Source: Candidatus Bipolaricaulis sibiricus (GTDB taxonomy: Bacteria > Bipolaricaulota > Bipolaricaulia > Bipolaricaulales > Bipolaricaulaceae). From it: a stretch of 64,000 nt of DNA. The stretch lies in assembly GCA_004102645.1 (NCBI GenBank), contig CP034928.1, positions 558,001 to 622,000 on the forward strand, given 5' to 3'. A program made the translations under genes and the position numbers. The first letter of the stretch is position 1. Each line of letters opens with the position of its first letter. The notes under the pieces were generated by a model that searched no databases, had not been told where the DNA came from, and worked only from the letters and a program-made list of their open reading frames with translations. This document shows positions 40,518 through 49,370 of this stretch, one piece after another.

Positions 40518-42647
40518 ATGAGCCGAACGGTGCATGGGGTGGCCCTGCTGGTTGTGGTGGCGGCCGGGGTGGCGCTGGGAGCGACGTGGGTCGTGTGTCC
40601 AGTGGACTGCACGTATGCCACCGTTGAGGAGGCAGTTGCCGCGGCTGCGGCCGGGGACACGATCCTCGTCCGTTCAGGAACCTATGTAGGTGACCTCTGG
40701 CTTCGGAAAGGGCTCGACCTCCGCAGCGAAGGCGACGAACCCAGCGTCATCGAGGGCCGGGTGTACATCCTCGGGGCGGGGCAGGTCACCCTGCACGGGC
40801 TCACGATCCGGGGGGGAGGGCTGCACCTCGAGGACAGTTCCAGCGTGCTCGTCTCCGACTGCATCGTGGAGGGGCCGGGCGGGATCATCGTACGCAGCTC
40901 GTCGGCCCACCTGCGCAGCACGATCGTCCGCGGCGCGGACGGCCATGGCGTGCTGGTGACCCTTGGATCGCGGGTTCTTCTCACCGGGTGCACCGTTGTC
41001 GGTTCTCGCCAGGATGGGATTCACGTCGCGGCCTCGATGGCTGACCTCCGGGACAACGAGGTGCACGACAGTGGGGGATACGGGATCTGGGCCGATGGGA
41101 GTGCCACCGTTGCTGGTCAGGCAACGCTCGCCGCACTCAGCGGCAACGCCATAGGAACGCTGGGTGGGGCGGCGCGCGCGCTGGACCGGGATCCCCCGGG
41201 TGCTCCGGTCGAGGTTGCGGTCTCCCCGGCTGGCTGGACGGCGGGACCGATCGCCGTCTCTTGGACGGCTCCCGCCGATCTGAGTGGGATCGCCGCTGCG
41301 TGGTACACGATCGGGTCTGTGCCCACGGGACCCGACGACGGAGTTCGGACGACGGGCAACCCGTTCGTCGTCACGTCTCCTCCGGAGGGCCACCAGACGC
41401 TGCACGTGTGGCTGGAGGACCGAGCCGGCAACCGGGACGAGCGGGCTCTGGCCGAGATCACGTTCCGGGCTGACCGTACCCCGCCCACCGGTGAGGTCTC
41501 GATCAACGGGGGTGCGCGGCACGTGTTCTCCACGGAGGTCTCCGTCCGCATCGAGGCCGAGGATCGGGCGGGGGACGGCCCGGGGAGCGGGGTGGCCGCG
41601 GTGCGCCTGTCGAACGACGGGAAGACGTGGAGCCCCTGGCAGGCGTTTGCGGCCACGCAGAGCTGGGACCTGGCCCAGACAGGGGGATCGTCGGCCCCCG
41701 GGACGAAGACGGTGTTCGTCGAGATCAGGGACGAGGCGGGGAACGTGGGCCGGATCTCGACCCAGGTCGTTCTCGTTCAGAGCGTGGCGTCGTCCGAGGC
41801 CGTACTCTGTCTGGCGTTCACCGCGTCCGGGAACCGACTCGCTCAGGGATTCCCTGGTGGTGCGATTCGCCTTGTTGACCCCCTGACTGGGCAAGAGGTT
41901 CGGGTGCTGGAGGGGCACACCGGCGGGGTGCACGCCGTCGCGTTCTCTCCGGACGGAAGGGTTCTCGCCTCGGGTTCGAACGACAACACGATCCGGCTGT
42001 GGGATCTTGCCGGAACGCGGGACCCCCGCGTCCTGCGGGGCCACACCGGCGGGGTGTGGTCTGTCGCGTTTGCGCCCGACGGGAAGACCGTCGCGTCTGG
42101 CGCTTCGGATGGCTCGGTGCGGCTGTGGGATGTGGCGATGGGGAGAGCGCTGCGGACTCTCACCGGGCATGCGGGCTCTGTTCGGTCGGTGGCGTTCTCG
42201 CCCGACGGGAAGCTGGTCGCCTCCGGCGGGGACGACCGCTCGGTGAACGTGTGGGACGTGAGCACAGGGCGAGCGAAGTACACGCTGACCGAGCACGGAG
42301 GGGCGGTGCGGTCCGTGGCGTTCTCGCCGGATGGGAAGCTGATCGCATCGGTGGGGCTTGATGGGAAGGTCCTGCTGTGGGATGTCGCGAGTGGGAAGCT
42401 CGCCCGAACGCTCGCCACCCGGACCGTCGGCCTGCGGGCGGTTGCCTTCGCCCCCGATGGCAGATCGGTCGCTGCCGGGACGGCAACGGGGGTCGTGGTC
42501 GTGTGGGACCTGGCGACGGCCCAGGAGCAGGAGGTCTTCGAAGGGCACACTGCCCAGATCAACGCCCTCGTCTACGCGCCCGATGGGCGTACGCTGGCTT
42601 CTGGGGGGGCGGACAAGGTCGTCCGGCTATGGGACGTCGGTCCGTAG
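40518..42647 (+). CDS. Secreted beta-helix plus seven-bladed WD40 protein
   Basis: A 709-residue protein with a signal peptide (GVALLVVVAAGVALGATW). Residues ~30-200 form a right-handed parallel beta-helix (PbH1-type turns such as LHGLTIRGGGLHLEDSSSVL and GSRQDGIHVAASMADLRDNE). Two Ig/FN3-like segments (ISWTAP-type at ~240 and TPPTGEVSINGG at ~320) follow. From ~430 come WD40 repeats, each with a SPDGK and LWD pair, for example AFSPDGRVLASGSNDNTIRL and SVRLWDVAMGRALRTLTGH; about seven units, enough for one propeller. No enzymatic motif was seen. A surface or periplasmic binding scaffold is the likely role. Confidence 0.85.
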   Translation: MSRTVHGVALLVVVAAGVALGATWVVCPVDCTYATVEEAVAAAAAGDTILVRSGTYVGDLWLRKGLDLRSEGDEPSVIEGRVYILGAGQVTLHGLTIRGGGLHLEDSSSVLVSDCIVEGPGGIIVRSSSAHLRSTIVRGADGHGVLVTLGSRVLLTGCTVVGSRQDGIHVAASMADLRDNEVHDSGGYGIWADGSATVAGQATLAALSGNAIGTLGGAARALDRDPPGAPVEVAVSPAGWTAGPIAVSWTAPADLSGIAAAWYTIGSVPTGPDDGVRTTGNPFVVTSPPEGHQTLHVWLEDRAGNRDERALAEITFRADRTPPTGEVSINGGARHVFSTEVSVRIEAEDRAGDGPGSGVAAVRLSNDGKTWSPWQAFAATQSWDLAQTGGSSAPGTKTVFVEIRDEAGNVGRISTQVVLVQSVASSEAVLCLAFTASGNRLAQGFPGGAIRLVDPLTGQEVRVLEGHTGGVHAVAFSPDGRVLASGSNDNTIRLWDLAGTRDPRVLRGHTGGVWSVAFAPDGKTVASGASDGSVRLWDVAMGRALRTLTGHAGSVRSVAFSPDGKLVASGGDDRSVNVWDVSTGRAKYTLTEHGGAVRSVAFSPDGKLIASVGLDGKVLLWDVASGKLARTLATRTVGLRAVAFAPDGRSVAAGTATGVVVVWDLATAQEQEVFEGHTAQINALVYAPDGRTLASGGADKVVRLWDVGP

Positions 42648-42652
42648 CAGGC

Positions 42653-42726
42653 TGGCTGGGAGAGAGGGATTCGAACCCCCACTAACGGGTCCAGAGCCCG
42701 TCGGCCTGCCATTAGCCGATCTCCCA
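42653..42726 (-). tRNA. tRNA-Gln (anticodon CTG)
   Basis: The minus strand folds into a complete tRNA with acceptor stem TGGGAGA/TCTCCCA, anticodon stem ACGGG/CCCGT around loop CTCTGGA (anticodon CTG, reading CAG), and a T-loop GGTTCGAATCC. CCA is encoded. Glutaminyl-tRNA synthetase is encoded at 53365-55068, so direct charging is expected. Confidence 0.93.
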
Positions 42727-42804
42727 GGACGCCGGGATTCTAGCCCTCCCCCGTGCGAGGGGCAAGCGTTGTGTTCCGGACTCGATCCTCGGTACAATGA
42801 GGCG

Positions 42805-43647
42805 ATGGGACGGCGCTGGCCCTGTGCTGCAGGAACGTTCTACCCGGCGGACCCCCGCCGCCTGCGCGACGAGATCGAGACTGCCCTGGGCGGGTCTCGG
42901 CTCCCCGTTCCCGACACGCCGCTCGCCGGTCCCGTTGGGGCCGTCCTTCCCCACGCGGGCTACCGATACTCGGGAGCCGTCGCCGGCAGGGGGTATCGGG
43001 CCCTGGCGGCGCTCGGTCGGCCGGAAGCAGTGATCATCCTCGGCACGAACCACACCGGCCTCGGCGGGCCGATTACCGTCGCCGAGCCGGGGGTGTGGGA
43101 GACGCCACTGGGGGAGCTCCCCGTCCCTGGCGAATGGGCGCGCGGCGTGGCGGAGGCGCTTCACGCGGAGCAGAGCGACCTCCCGTTCTCGGATGAACAC
43201 TCGGTTGAAGTGCAGCTGCCGTTCTTGCGTCACGTGTTTGGAGGCGTGCCGATCGTGCCGGTTGTGGTACAGCACGTTGGCGTGGAGAGAGCCAGGCGGG
43301 CAGGGGCGGCGCTGGGCCGGCTGACCGTGGACCGGTCGGTGGCTCTCGTCGCGTCGAGCGACTTTACCCACTATGCTCCCGACCCCGTGGCCCGCGAGAA
43401 GGATCGGCGTGCCATCGCCGCGATTCTGAACCTCGATTTGGGTGGGTTCTACGAGGCCGTGGTCCGCCATCAGATCTCGATCTGCGGTGTTGGCGCGATT
43501 GCCATTGTCCTCGCTGCGGCGCGGGATGCGGGGCTGTTGGGGGCGGAGCTGCTCGACTACCGGACCTCAGGGGAGGTGGCGGGCCACCTCGACCAGGTGG
43601 TCGGGTACGCGGCGATCCTCTTCCGGAAGGTGGACGACGTTGCATAG
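42805..43647 (+). CDS. Memo-family protein
   Basis: A 280-residue MEMO1-like protein. CAAGTFYPADPRRLRDEIET and GAVLPHAGYRYSGAVAGRGY are near the N-terminus, PEAVIILGTNHTGLGGPITV follows, then FSDEHSVEVQLPFLRHVFGG and VALVASSDFTHYAPDPVARE. The conserved His residues (PHAGY, GTNHTG, DEHSVE, SDFTHY) bind a metal in this nonheme-dioxygenase-like fold. Its bacterial function is unknown. TACAAT at 42793-42798 lies 6 nt before the ATG, another leaderless arrangement. It heads a unit with yicC, gmk and acpS. Confidence 0.9.
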   Translation: MGRRWPCAAGTFYPADPRRLRDEIETALGGSRLPVPDTPLAGPVGAVLPHAGYRYSGAVAGRGYRALAALGRPEAVIILGTNHTGLGGPITVAEPGVWETPLGELPVPGEWARGVAEALHAEQSDLPFSDEHSVEVQLPFLRHVFGGVPIVPVVVQHVGVERARRAGAALGRLTVDRSVALVASSDFTHYAPDPVAREKDRRAIAAILNLDLGGFYEAVVRHQISICGVGAIAIVLAAARDAGLLGAELLDYRTSGEVAGHLDQVVGYAAILFRKVDDVA

Positions 43648-44491
43648 CATGACGGGGTTCGGCCGAGCCCGGGCTACCCACGGGGATCGCTCAGTACAGG
43701 TGGACCTGCGTAGCGTCAACCATCGGTTCCTCGAAGTGCGGGTGCGGGGTCTTGCTGACCTCCCGCTGCTCGCCCAGCGCTGCGAGGAGCGCCTGCGCGA
43801 GGCGTTTGTGCGCGGCTCGCTTGACCTGTTCGTGCGGTGGGAGACGGGAAGCAGGTCGAAGCGTCTGGGACTGGACGCTGCGCGCCAGTACCTGGACGAC
43901 CTGACTCAGCTCCAGACGCAACTGGGACTCTCCGATGCCCCCCGTCTGGACCACCTGGTCGCGCTGGGCGTGTTCGCGGAGGCGGCCCCCGAGGAGGAGG
44001 AGCTGTGGCCCGTGCTGGCGGAGGGATTGGAGGGCGCGATCGGGGCGGTCACGACGGCGCGGAGCGCCGAGGGGAGTGCCCTGCGCACTGTGCTGGCCCG
44101 CGAGGTGGAGCTCCTCCGAAAGGCGATTGGCGATGCCGAGCGCCTGGCGCCGCGGGCGCTGGATGACGCGCGGGCGCGGATCTCCTCCCGCATCGAGGAA
44201 CTGAAGGTCGACGTCGATCCGGCACGGATCGCGACGGAGCTTGTTCTGTGGGCGGAGCGGAGCGATGTCCAAGAGGAGCTGGATCGGCTGCACAGCCACG
44301 TGGTGAGGTTCGCCCAGCTGCTCGACGCGACGGAGCCCGTGGGAAGAGAGATGGAGTTCCTTGCCCAGGAGATGGGACGCGAGGCGGGGACGCTGTCGGC
44401 AAAGGCCCGCTCGGCGAGCTTGGCCCAGGCTGCCGGAGTGATCCGGCTCGCGGTGGATCGGATCCGCGAGCAGGCTCGGAACGTGGAATGA
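43640..44491 (+). CDS. yicC: YicC-family endoribonuclease
   Basis: A 283-residue YicC-like protein starting LHSMTGFGRARATHGDRSVQ, then LRSVNHRFLEVRVRGLADL and, near the end, FLAQEMGREAGTLSAKARSA. YicC clips and degrades specific small RNAs; this is the standard neighbour of gmk. The TTG at 43640 overlaps the Memo stop by 8 nt and has AAGGTGG before it; ATG at 43649 is the alternative. Confidence 0.9.
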   Translation: MHSMTGFGRARATHGDRSVQVDLRSVNHRFLEVRVRGLADLPLLAQRCEERLREAFVRGSLDLFVRWETGSRSKRLGLDAARQYLDDLTQLQTQLGLSDAPRLDHLVALGVFAEAAPEEEELWPVLAEGLEGAIGAVTTARSAEGSALRTVLAREVELLRKAIGDAERLAPRALDDARARISSRIEELKVDVDPARIATELVLWAERSDVQEELDRLHSHVVRFAQLLDATEPVGREMEFLAQEMGREAGTLSAKARSASLAQAAGVIRLAVDRIREQARNVE

Positions 44492-44567
44492 CGGTTCGAC
44501 GGCGCGCGTGCCGCCCAGTGGACGAACGAGGGTGGGCGGGCGTGGCAACCGATCAGGAGGTGCAACG

Positions 44568-45197
44568 GTGGGACTAGACGAGTTCCTTCCCCCGGGCTGG
44601 ACGGTGCAGAACGGGCGAGGGTTGGCCCTCGTCATCGCTGGGCCATCGGGGGCGGGTAAGTCGTCGGTGATCAGCGAGCTCCTGCGGCGGGATCCACGGC
44701 TGTGCTTCTCGGTGTCCGCCACCACCCGGCCCCGTCGTCCGGAGGAGGTGGACGGCCGCGACTACTCCTTCGTGGACGACTCGGAGTTCGAGCGGATGAT
44801 CGGTGCTGGGGAACTGCTGGAGTGGACGATCTACCAAGGGCATCGCTACGGAACGCCTCGCGCCGAAGTCGCGGCGCGTCTTGCGGGTGGACGGGATGTG
44901 GTGATCAACGTCGAGGTCCAAGGGGCGCTCGCGTTGCGCCGGTGCGGTCTCTCCCACCCGGTGGTCCTTGTGTTCTTGGTCCCGCCCAGCCGCGAGGAGC
45001 TCGTGCGCCGGATCCGCGGCCGGGGGACGGAGTCAAGCGAGGCGCTGGCCACGCGGTTGGCGATCGCCGATCAGGAAGTGCGCCACATCCCCGAGTTCGA
45101 TTACCTGGTCGTGAACGACTCGCTGGACGCGGCCGTGGAGCGGGTGGAAGCGATTCTTGTTGCAGAGAGGTCAAGGATCCGACGATGCTCGCCCTAG
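44568..45197 (+). CDS. gmk: Guanylate kinase
   Basis: A 209-residue kinase. P-loop AGPSGAGKSSV, GMP-binding TTRPRRPEEVDGRDYSFV, and RRIRGRGTE with Arg residues of the lid. It phosphorylates GMP to GDP. The GTG at 44568 follows AGGAGGTG. It overlaps acpS by 13 nt. Confidence 0.94.
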   Translation: MGLDEFLPPGWTVQNGRGLALVIAGPSGAGKSSVISELLRRDPRLCFSVSATTRPRRPEEVDGRDYSFVDDSEFERMIGAGELLEWTIYQGHRYGTPRAEVAARLAGGRDVVINVEVQGALALRRCGLSHPVVLVFLVPPSREELVRRIRGRGTESSEALATRLAIADQEVRHIPEFDYLVVNDSLDAAVERVEAILVAERSRIRRCSP

Positions 45198-45532
45198 GCG
45201 TGGACCTGGTGGAGGTACCCCGCGTCGCATCCCTTGTGGAGCGATGGGGGTCGGATCGCCTGGGGCGGTTGTTCACGGTGGCCGAGCTTGCCTACGCGTT
45301 CTCCTCGCCCCGTCTTGCTGCGCAGCGGCTCGCGGCGCGGTTCGCGGCCAAAGAGGCGTTCCGCAAAGCTGTGGGCCAGCCTGTGCCGTTCGGGGATCTC
45401 GAGGTCGTGCTGGAGAACAAGCGGCCCTGCCTCGTGTGGCAGGGCCGTCGTTACCCGCTGTCCCTCACGCACACCGACCACTACGCGGCGGCGGTGGTGG
45501 CTGTGGAACCTACTCGCCTTTCTCCTCGGTAA
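45185..45532 (+). CDS. acpS: Holo-[acyl-carrier-protein] synthase
   Basis: A 115-residue phosphopantetheinyl transferase of AcpS type with ALGVDLVEVPRVASLVERWG and RLAARFAAKEAFRKAVG (metal-binding Asp and Glu), then LTHTDHYAAAVV. It activates acyl carrier protein. Its 3' end overlaps rpsA tail to tail by 23 nt. Confidence 0.93.
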   Translation: MLALGVDLVEVPRVASLVERWGSDRLGRLFTVAELAYAFSSPRLAAQRLAARFAAKEAFRKAVGQPVPFGDLEVVLENKRPCLVWQGRRYPLSLTHTDHYAAAVVAVEPTRLSPR

Positions 45533-47186
45533 GGCCCTTCAACCTCTCCCGCAGGGTGAACGTCTCGCGCCCAGCCTGGGGGGTGAGGAACCTGTCCTTC
45601 TCTGCGTCCTCCACTTCCTCGGCGATCTTCTTGATCGACAGGCGCACTTGGCGCTTGGATTCGTTGATCCCGATGATCTTCGCCGACACCTCTTGCCCTA
45701 GTCGGAGGGTCTCGGACGGGCTGGCGATGCGGTCGGGTGAGATCTCGGACACGTGGATCAGGCCTTCCACCGCCGGGGTAAGTCGGACGAACGCCCCGAA
45801 GTCCTTGATCTGGGTGATCGGGCCGGACACGATGGACCCCACCGAGTACTGCTCGAGGAACTCCTCCCACGGGTCCTGCTGTAGGGCCCGCAGGGACAGG
45901 CTGATGCGCCGCTCCTCTTCGTCGACCTTGAGGACGATCGCGCGCACACTCTGCCCTGGCTCGAGCACTTCCTTGGGATGGCTCACCCGCTGCCACGAGA
46001 TCTCCGAGATGTGGATCAGGCCCTCGACGCCTTGCTCGAGCTCCACGAACGCCCCGAAATCGGTGATGTTCGTGACCTTGCCCTCGACCAGTGCCCCACG
46101 CGGGTAACGGTGGCCCACGTCGTCCCACGGATCGGGCAACGCCCGACGCAGGGACAGGCTGATTCGCTTTCGGTCCGGGTCGACCGAGAGGATGACCACT
46201 TCGACCTCGTCCCCTTCGTTGACGACGTCCTTGGGATGCTTGGGGGTCGTCCAGGAGAGCTCCGAGATGTGCACCAGACCCTCGACGTCCTCCTCCAGTT
46301 CGACGAACGCGCCGAAGTCGGTCACGGACACGACCTTCCCCTTCACGCGGGCCTTGGGTGGGTAGCGCTCGGCGATGCCCTGCCACGGATCGGGGCGCAA
46401 CCGCTTCATGGAAAGGGAGATCCTCCCCTCCTCGCGGTCGGCCTCGAGCACCATCACCTTCACCTTCTGCCCGGGCTCGAACTTGTCGGGAGGTGGTACG
46501 GGAACGTCCTTCCAGCAGATCTCGGTGCGGTGGACGAGGCCGTCGTGCCCGCCCACGTCCACGAACACCCCGAAGTCCACCACGCTCTTCACCGTTCCCT
46601 CAACCACTGCACCGGGAGTCAGCGTTGCGAACAGGGCATCCCGCTCTTTCTCCTCGAGTTCCTTCAAGAACTCGCGACGGGAGACGACGATATTCCGGTT
46701 GCGACGGGAGAACTCGATGATCCGGAACTCGAGATCCTTGCCCTTCAAACGCTCGATTTTGGTGGAGATGCCTTTCCCAAGATGGGACGCGGGGAGGAAC
46801 GCGCGGATGCCGCCCAGGCTGACGTTGTACCCCGCCTCTCCGACTTCGTCGAGGATCACCCCGGGGACGGACGTGCCCATCTTGTAGGCCCGTTCGAGCT
46901 CGGCGTACCGCTTGGCGAGGTAGGCTTGGCGCTCGGAGATGTAGACGGTTCCGTTCTCTTCGTCGATGTAGGTGATGATGACATCGATCTCTTCGCCCGG
47001 CTGGGCCACCTCGTGGTGCGGCGCCAGCTCGCGCTTGGGGAGGACGGCTTCGGACTTGTACCCGATGTCCACGAGGACGTCCTGACCGGCCTCCTGCACC
47101 ACACGGCCTCGTACCGTGTCGCCGCGGCTGAACAGCCGCACGTCGCTCTCGTCGAGCGCCTCCTCCATCTGGATCCACTCCACCAT
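45510..47186 (-). CDS. rpsA: 30S ribosomal protein S1
   Basis: A 558-residue protein with repeated S1 RNA-binding domains. Repeats have markers such as VVEGTVKSVVDFGVFVDVGG, ARVKGKVVSVTDFGAFVELE and ALVEGKVTNITDFGAFVELE, each followed by GLVHISE or GLIHISE. About six units cover residues 20-540. It brings mRNA to the ribosome. The ATG at 47186 follows GAGGTGG. Confidence 0.93.
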   Translation of the reverse strand: MVEWIQMEEALDESDVRLFSRGDTVRGRVVQEAGQDVLVDIGYKSEAVLPKRELAPHHEVAQPGEEIDVIITYIDEENGTVYISERQAYLAKRYAELERAYKMGTSVPGVILDEVGEAGYNVSLGGIRAFLPASHLGKGISTKIERLKGKDLEFRIIEFSRRNRNIVVSRREFLKELEEKERDALFATLTPGAVVEGTVKSVVDFGVFVDVGGHDGLVHRTEICWKDVPVPPPDKFEPGQKVKVMVLEADREEGRISLSMKRLRPDPWQGIAERYPPKARVKGKVVSVTDFGAFVELEEDVEGLVHISELSWTTPKHPKDVVNEGDEVEVVILSVDPDRKRISLSLRRALPDPWDDVGHRYPRGALVEGKVTNITDFGAFVELEQGVEGLIHISEISWQRVSHPKEVLEPGQSVRAIVLKVDEEERRISLSLRALQQDPWEEFLEQYSVGSIVSGPITQIKDFGAFVRLTPAVEGLIHVSEISPDRIASPSETLRLGQEVSAKIIGINESKRQVRLSIKKIAEEVEDAEKDRFLTPQAGRETFTLRERLKGLTEEKGE

Positions 47187-47270
47187 CCAAGACCACCTCG
47201 TTGGTTTCCCCGTTTTCGGGCCCGCAGCCATGCAGAACACACGGCGAACCCCGCGTGGGCAAACAGGGCA

Positions 47271-47299
47271 ATCATATCCCCCCGGCCGAGGGGGCTCAA
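47271..47299 (-). promoter_or_regulatory. Sigma-70-type promoter for rpsA
   Basis: On the minus strand TTGAGC (47294-47299) and TATGAT (47271-47276) with a 17 bp spacer, 85 nt before the ATG. The spacer contains a GC-rich inverted repeat. It lies just after the plsC stop, separating rpsA from the cmk-plsC pair. Confidence 0.6.
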
Positions 47300-47300
47300 A

Positions 47301-47939
47301 TCAAGTGGCCTGAATGAGGTCCATCAACCTCTGTGTGAGAAGGCGGTGGCGTTCAGAACGAGGCAGGTCAGGGGGCAGGTCGCGGGCGAGCTCGACCACT
47401 GCGACGGGTGCTCCGATGCGGACCTCGACTCGCGGAAAGCGAATCGGAAGGCGCAGGAACCGACTTGGCGGGTACGGCCCGCGGGCGACGATGTTCACGG
47501 GGATCAGCGGACGGTCGAGTCGTTCGGCGAACCGGATCGCACCCGGCTTGGGGGTGGCCCCGGGGCGCGTCGTTCCCTCAGGGAAGATCCCGAGGAGGTG
47601 AGCTCGTTCTGCTGCTGCCAGCGACCGGCGGTAGTCCGAGACGCCGAACGACTCACGGTCGATGGGCACAGCGAACAGCCGCACGAGCGGCCCGAGGAGG
47701 GGATTCCTGAGGAGCCCGTGGCGGGCCAGGAACGTCACGCGTCGGAATGGGCCGCACGCTACACCCAGAAGCACCGTGTCCCAGTACGAACGGTGGGGGG
47801 CGGCCAACACACCGCCGCCACGCAGGTGGGCCCGTCCCCGGACCGACAGGCGGAACAGAAGCGCTACGGCCGGCCACAACACCGCGACGAGGGCTGCGTA
47901 GGCTACGTCACGAACCCGATCAGCGAGCCAAGCGCGCAC
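47301..47939 (-). CDS. plsC: 1-acyl-sn-glycerol-3-phosphate acyltransferase
   Basis: A 212-residue membrane acyltransferase with the HX4D motif in LAAPHRSYWDTVLLG and the substrate motif GIFPEGTTRPGATPKPGAIR. It makes phosphatidic acid. The GTG at 47939 overlaps cmk by 20 nt; the operon order cmk-plsC-rpsA is common in bacteria. Confidence 0.9.
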   Translation of the reverse strand: MRAWLADRVRDVAYAALVAVLWPAVALLFRLSVRGRAHLRGGGVLAAPHRSYWDTVLLGVACGPFRRVTFLARHGLLRNPLLGPLVRLFAVPIDRESFGVSDYRRSLAAAERAHLLGIFPEGTTRPGATPKPGAIRFAERLDRPLIPVNIVARGPYPPSRFLRLPIRFPRVEVRIGAPVAVVELARDLPPDLPRSERHRLLTQRLMDLIQAT

Positions 47940-48537
47940 GGCGCCCCTCCACCAGCCGGACCACTGCCGCCAGGACCTCGGCCGGGCTCTTCCCCGTCGT
48001 ATCCACGACCACCGCATCGGCTGCCTCGCGCAGGGGGGAGTCAGGTCGGGTCGAGTCACGTTCGTCCCGTCGGCGAATCGCGGCGAGGATCTCCTGGTAG
48101 TCGCCACCCTGCTCGGCGTGGCGTCGACGGGCGCGCTCCTCTTCCGTCGCCCAGAGGAAGATCTTCAACTCTGCGTTGGGTAGCACGACCGTCCCGATGT
48201 CCCGCCCTTCCATGACCACGTTCCCCTCGGCGGCGATGTGCCGTTGGATCTCCACCAGGCGACGGCGAACCCGACTGTCCACAGCCACCTGCGACGAGAG
48301 CTCGTCGAGGTCTGGGCTCGACAGGACGTCCGTTACATCCTGCCCGCACAGCACAACCCTTCCTCCTGGCCTGACGGAGATCTCCATCGCTTCAAGCGGA
48401 ATGCCCCGCCCGCGGGCGAGGGCAGCGGCGCGGTACATCGCGCCGGTGGGAACGAACAGGAATCCGAGAGCCTCAGCGAGGGACCGGGCAAGGGTTGTCT
48501 TCCCCGCCGCCGCGGGCCCGTCGATGGCAATCCTCAT
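47920..48537 (-). CDS. cmk: Cytidylate kinase
   Basis: A 205-residue kinase with P-loop AIDGPAAAGKTTLARSLAEA and CMP-binding VPTGAMYRAAALARGRGIPL. VVMEGRDIGTVVLPNAELKI is diagnostic. It makes CDP and dCDP. It begins 2 nt after ispE ends. Confidence 0.94.
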   Translation of the reverse strand: MRIAIDGPAAAGKTTLARSLAEALGFLFVPTGAMYRAAALARGRGIPLEAMEISVRPGGRVVLCGQDVTDVLSSPDLDELSSQVAVDSRVRRRLVEIQRHIAAEGNVVMEGRDIGTVVLPNAELKIFLWATEEERARRRHAEQGGDYQEILAAIRRRDERDSTRPDSPLREAADAVVVDTTGKSPAEVLAAVVRLVEGRRARLAR

Positions 48538-48539
48538 CG

Positions 48540-49370
48540 CTAGATACGGTACCCCGAGCGGATCGGGGACGCAACGAACACTTCGCCTCCGATGCGCGGA
48601 GTGATCCTATCCCGGGCGGCCACGGCTGCGGCGCGCGATGGAAACGATGCAAACAGCGCTGAGCCGGAGCCTGTCATCCCCACGCCGCCCGGAGCCGCGG
48701 ACGCCAGCACGTCCCGCACAGCTCCCAGCTCCGGCCACAGCCGCAGCGCCGCCGGCCAGAGGTCGTTGGGAAACGGGGGAACCGACGCCACCGGGCCCGG
48801 GGCGCTTGACGGGAGGCCGAGTTCGTCGTACTGGCGGTATACCGCCGCTGTCGGGCACCGGAACGGGGGAACGAGGATCAGGAACGCTGCAGGAAGCGCG
48901 AGGTCCACAGGGGTGATCCGGTCACCGATTCCCTCAACCCACGCTGGACTCGGGCCCAAGAAGAATGGGACGTCGGCACCAAGGTCTGCCGCAATCGCCC
49001 GAAGCTCGTCCAAGGGTAGGCCGAGCGAGAAGAGCTCGTTCAGACCAGCGAGGACCGCCGCGGCGTCCGCGCTCCCGCCACCGAGCCCTGCTCCAGCAGG
49101 GATCCCCTTTGCCAGCTCGATCCGCACTCCCGGTTGCCCCGCGGGGAGGAGGGCGCGGGCGGCGCGGACGGCGAGGTTCGCCTCCGGCGGCCCGAGCTCG
49201 GCCGGGGCGACGAGCTCGATTCCCCGTTCCCGCGGGGCGAGGGTGATCCGGTCTGCTAGGTCCACTGCGCAGAACAAGCTTTGCAGGAGGTGGTAGCCAT
49301 CCTCGCGGCGTCCCACGACGCGCAGGGTCAGGTTGAGCTTGGCGAAGGCGAGGACCGTCAGTTCTCGCAT
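48540..49370 (-). CDS. ispE: 4-diphosphocytidyl-2-C-methyl-D-erythritol kinase
   Basis: A 276-residue GHMP kinase: AFAKLNLTLRVVGRREDGYH, then the ATP loop IPAGAGLGGGSADAAAVLAG, with VGMTGSGSALFASF near the end. It is step four of the MEP isoprenoid pathway. It overlaps hutI by 13 nt. Confidence 0.94.
   Translation of the reverse strand: MRELTVLAFAKLNLTLRVVGRREDGYHLLQSLFCAVDLADRITLAPRERGIELVAPAELGPPEANLAVRAARALLPAGQPGVRIELAKGIPAGAGLGGGSADAAAVLAGLNELFSLGLPLDELRAIAADLGADVPFFLGPSPAWVEGIGDRITPVDLALPAAFLILVPPFRCPTAAVYRQYDELGLPSSAPGPVASVPPFPNDLWPAALRLWPELGAVRDVLASAAPGGVGMTGSGSALFASFPSRAAAVAARDRITPRIGGEVFVASPIRSGYRI

Noticed and set aside
45978-48215. 745-codon plus-strand frame opposite rpsA and plsC
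   Set aside because: It is the antisense shadow of conserved rpsA, plsC and cmk genes.
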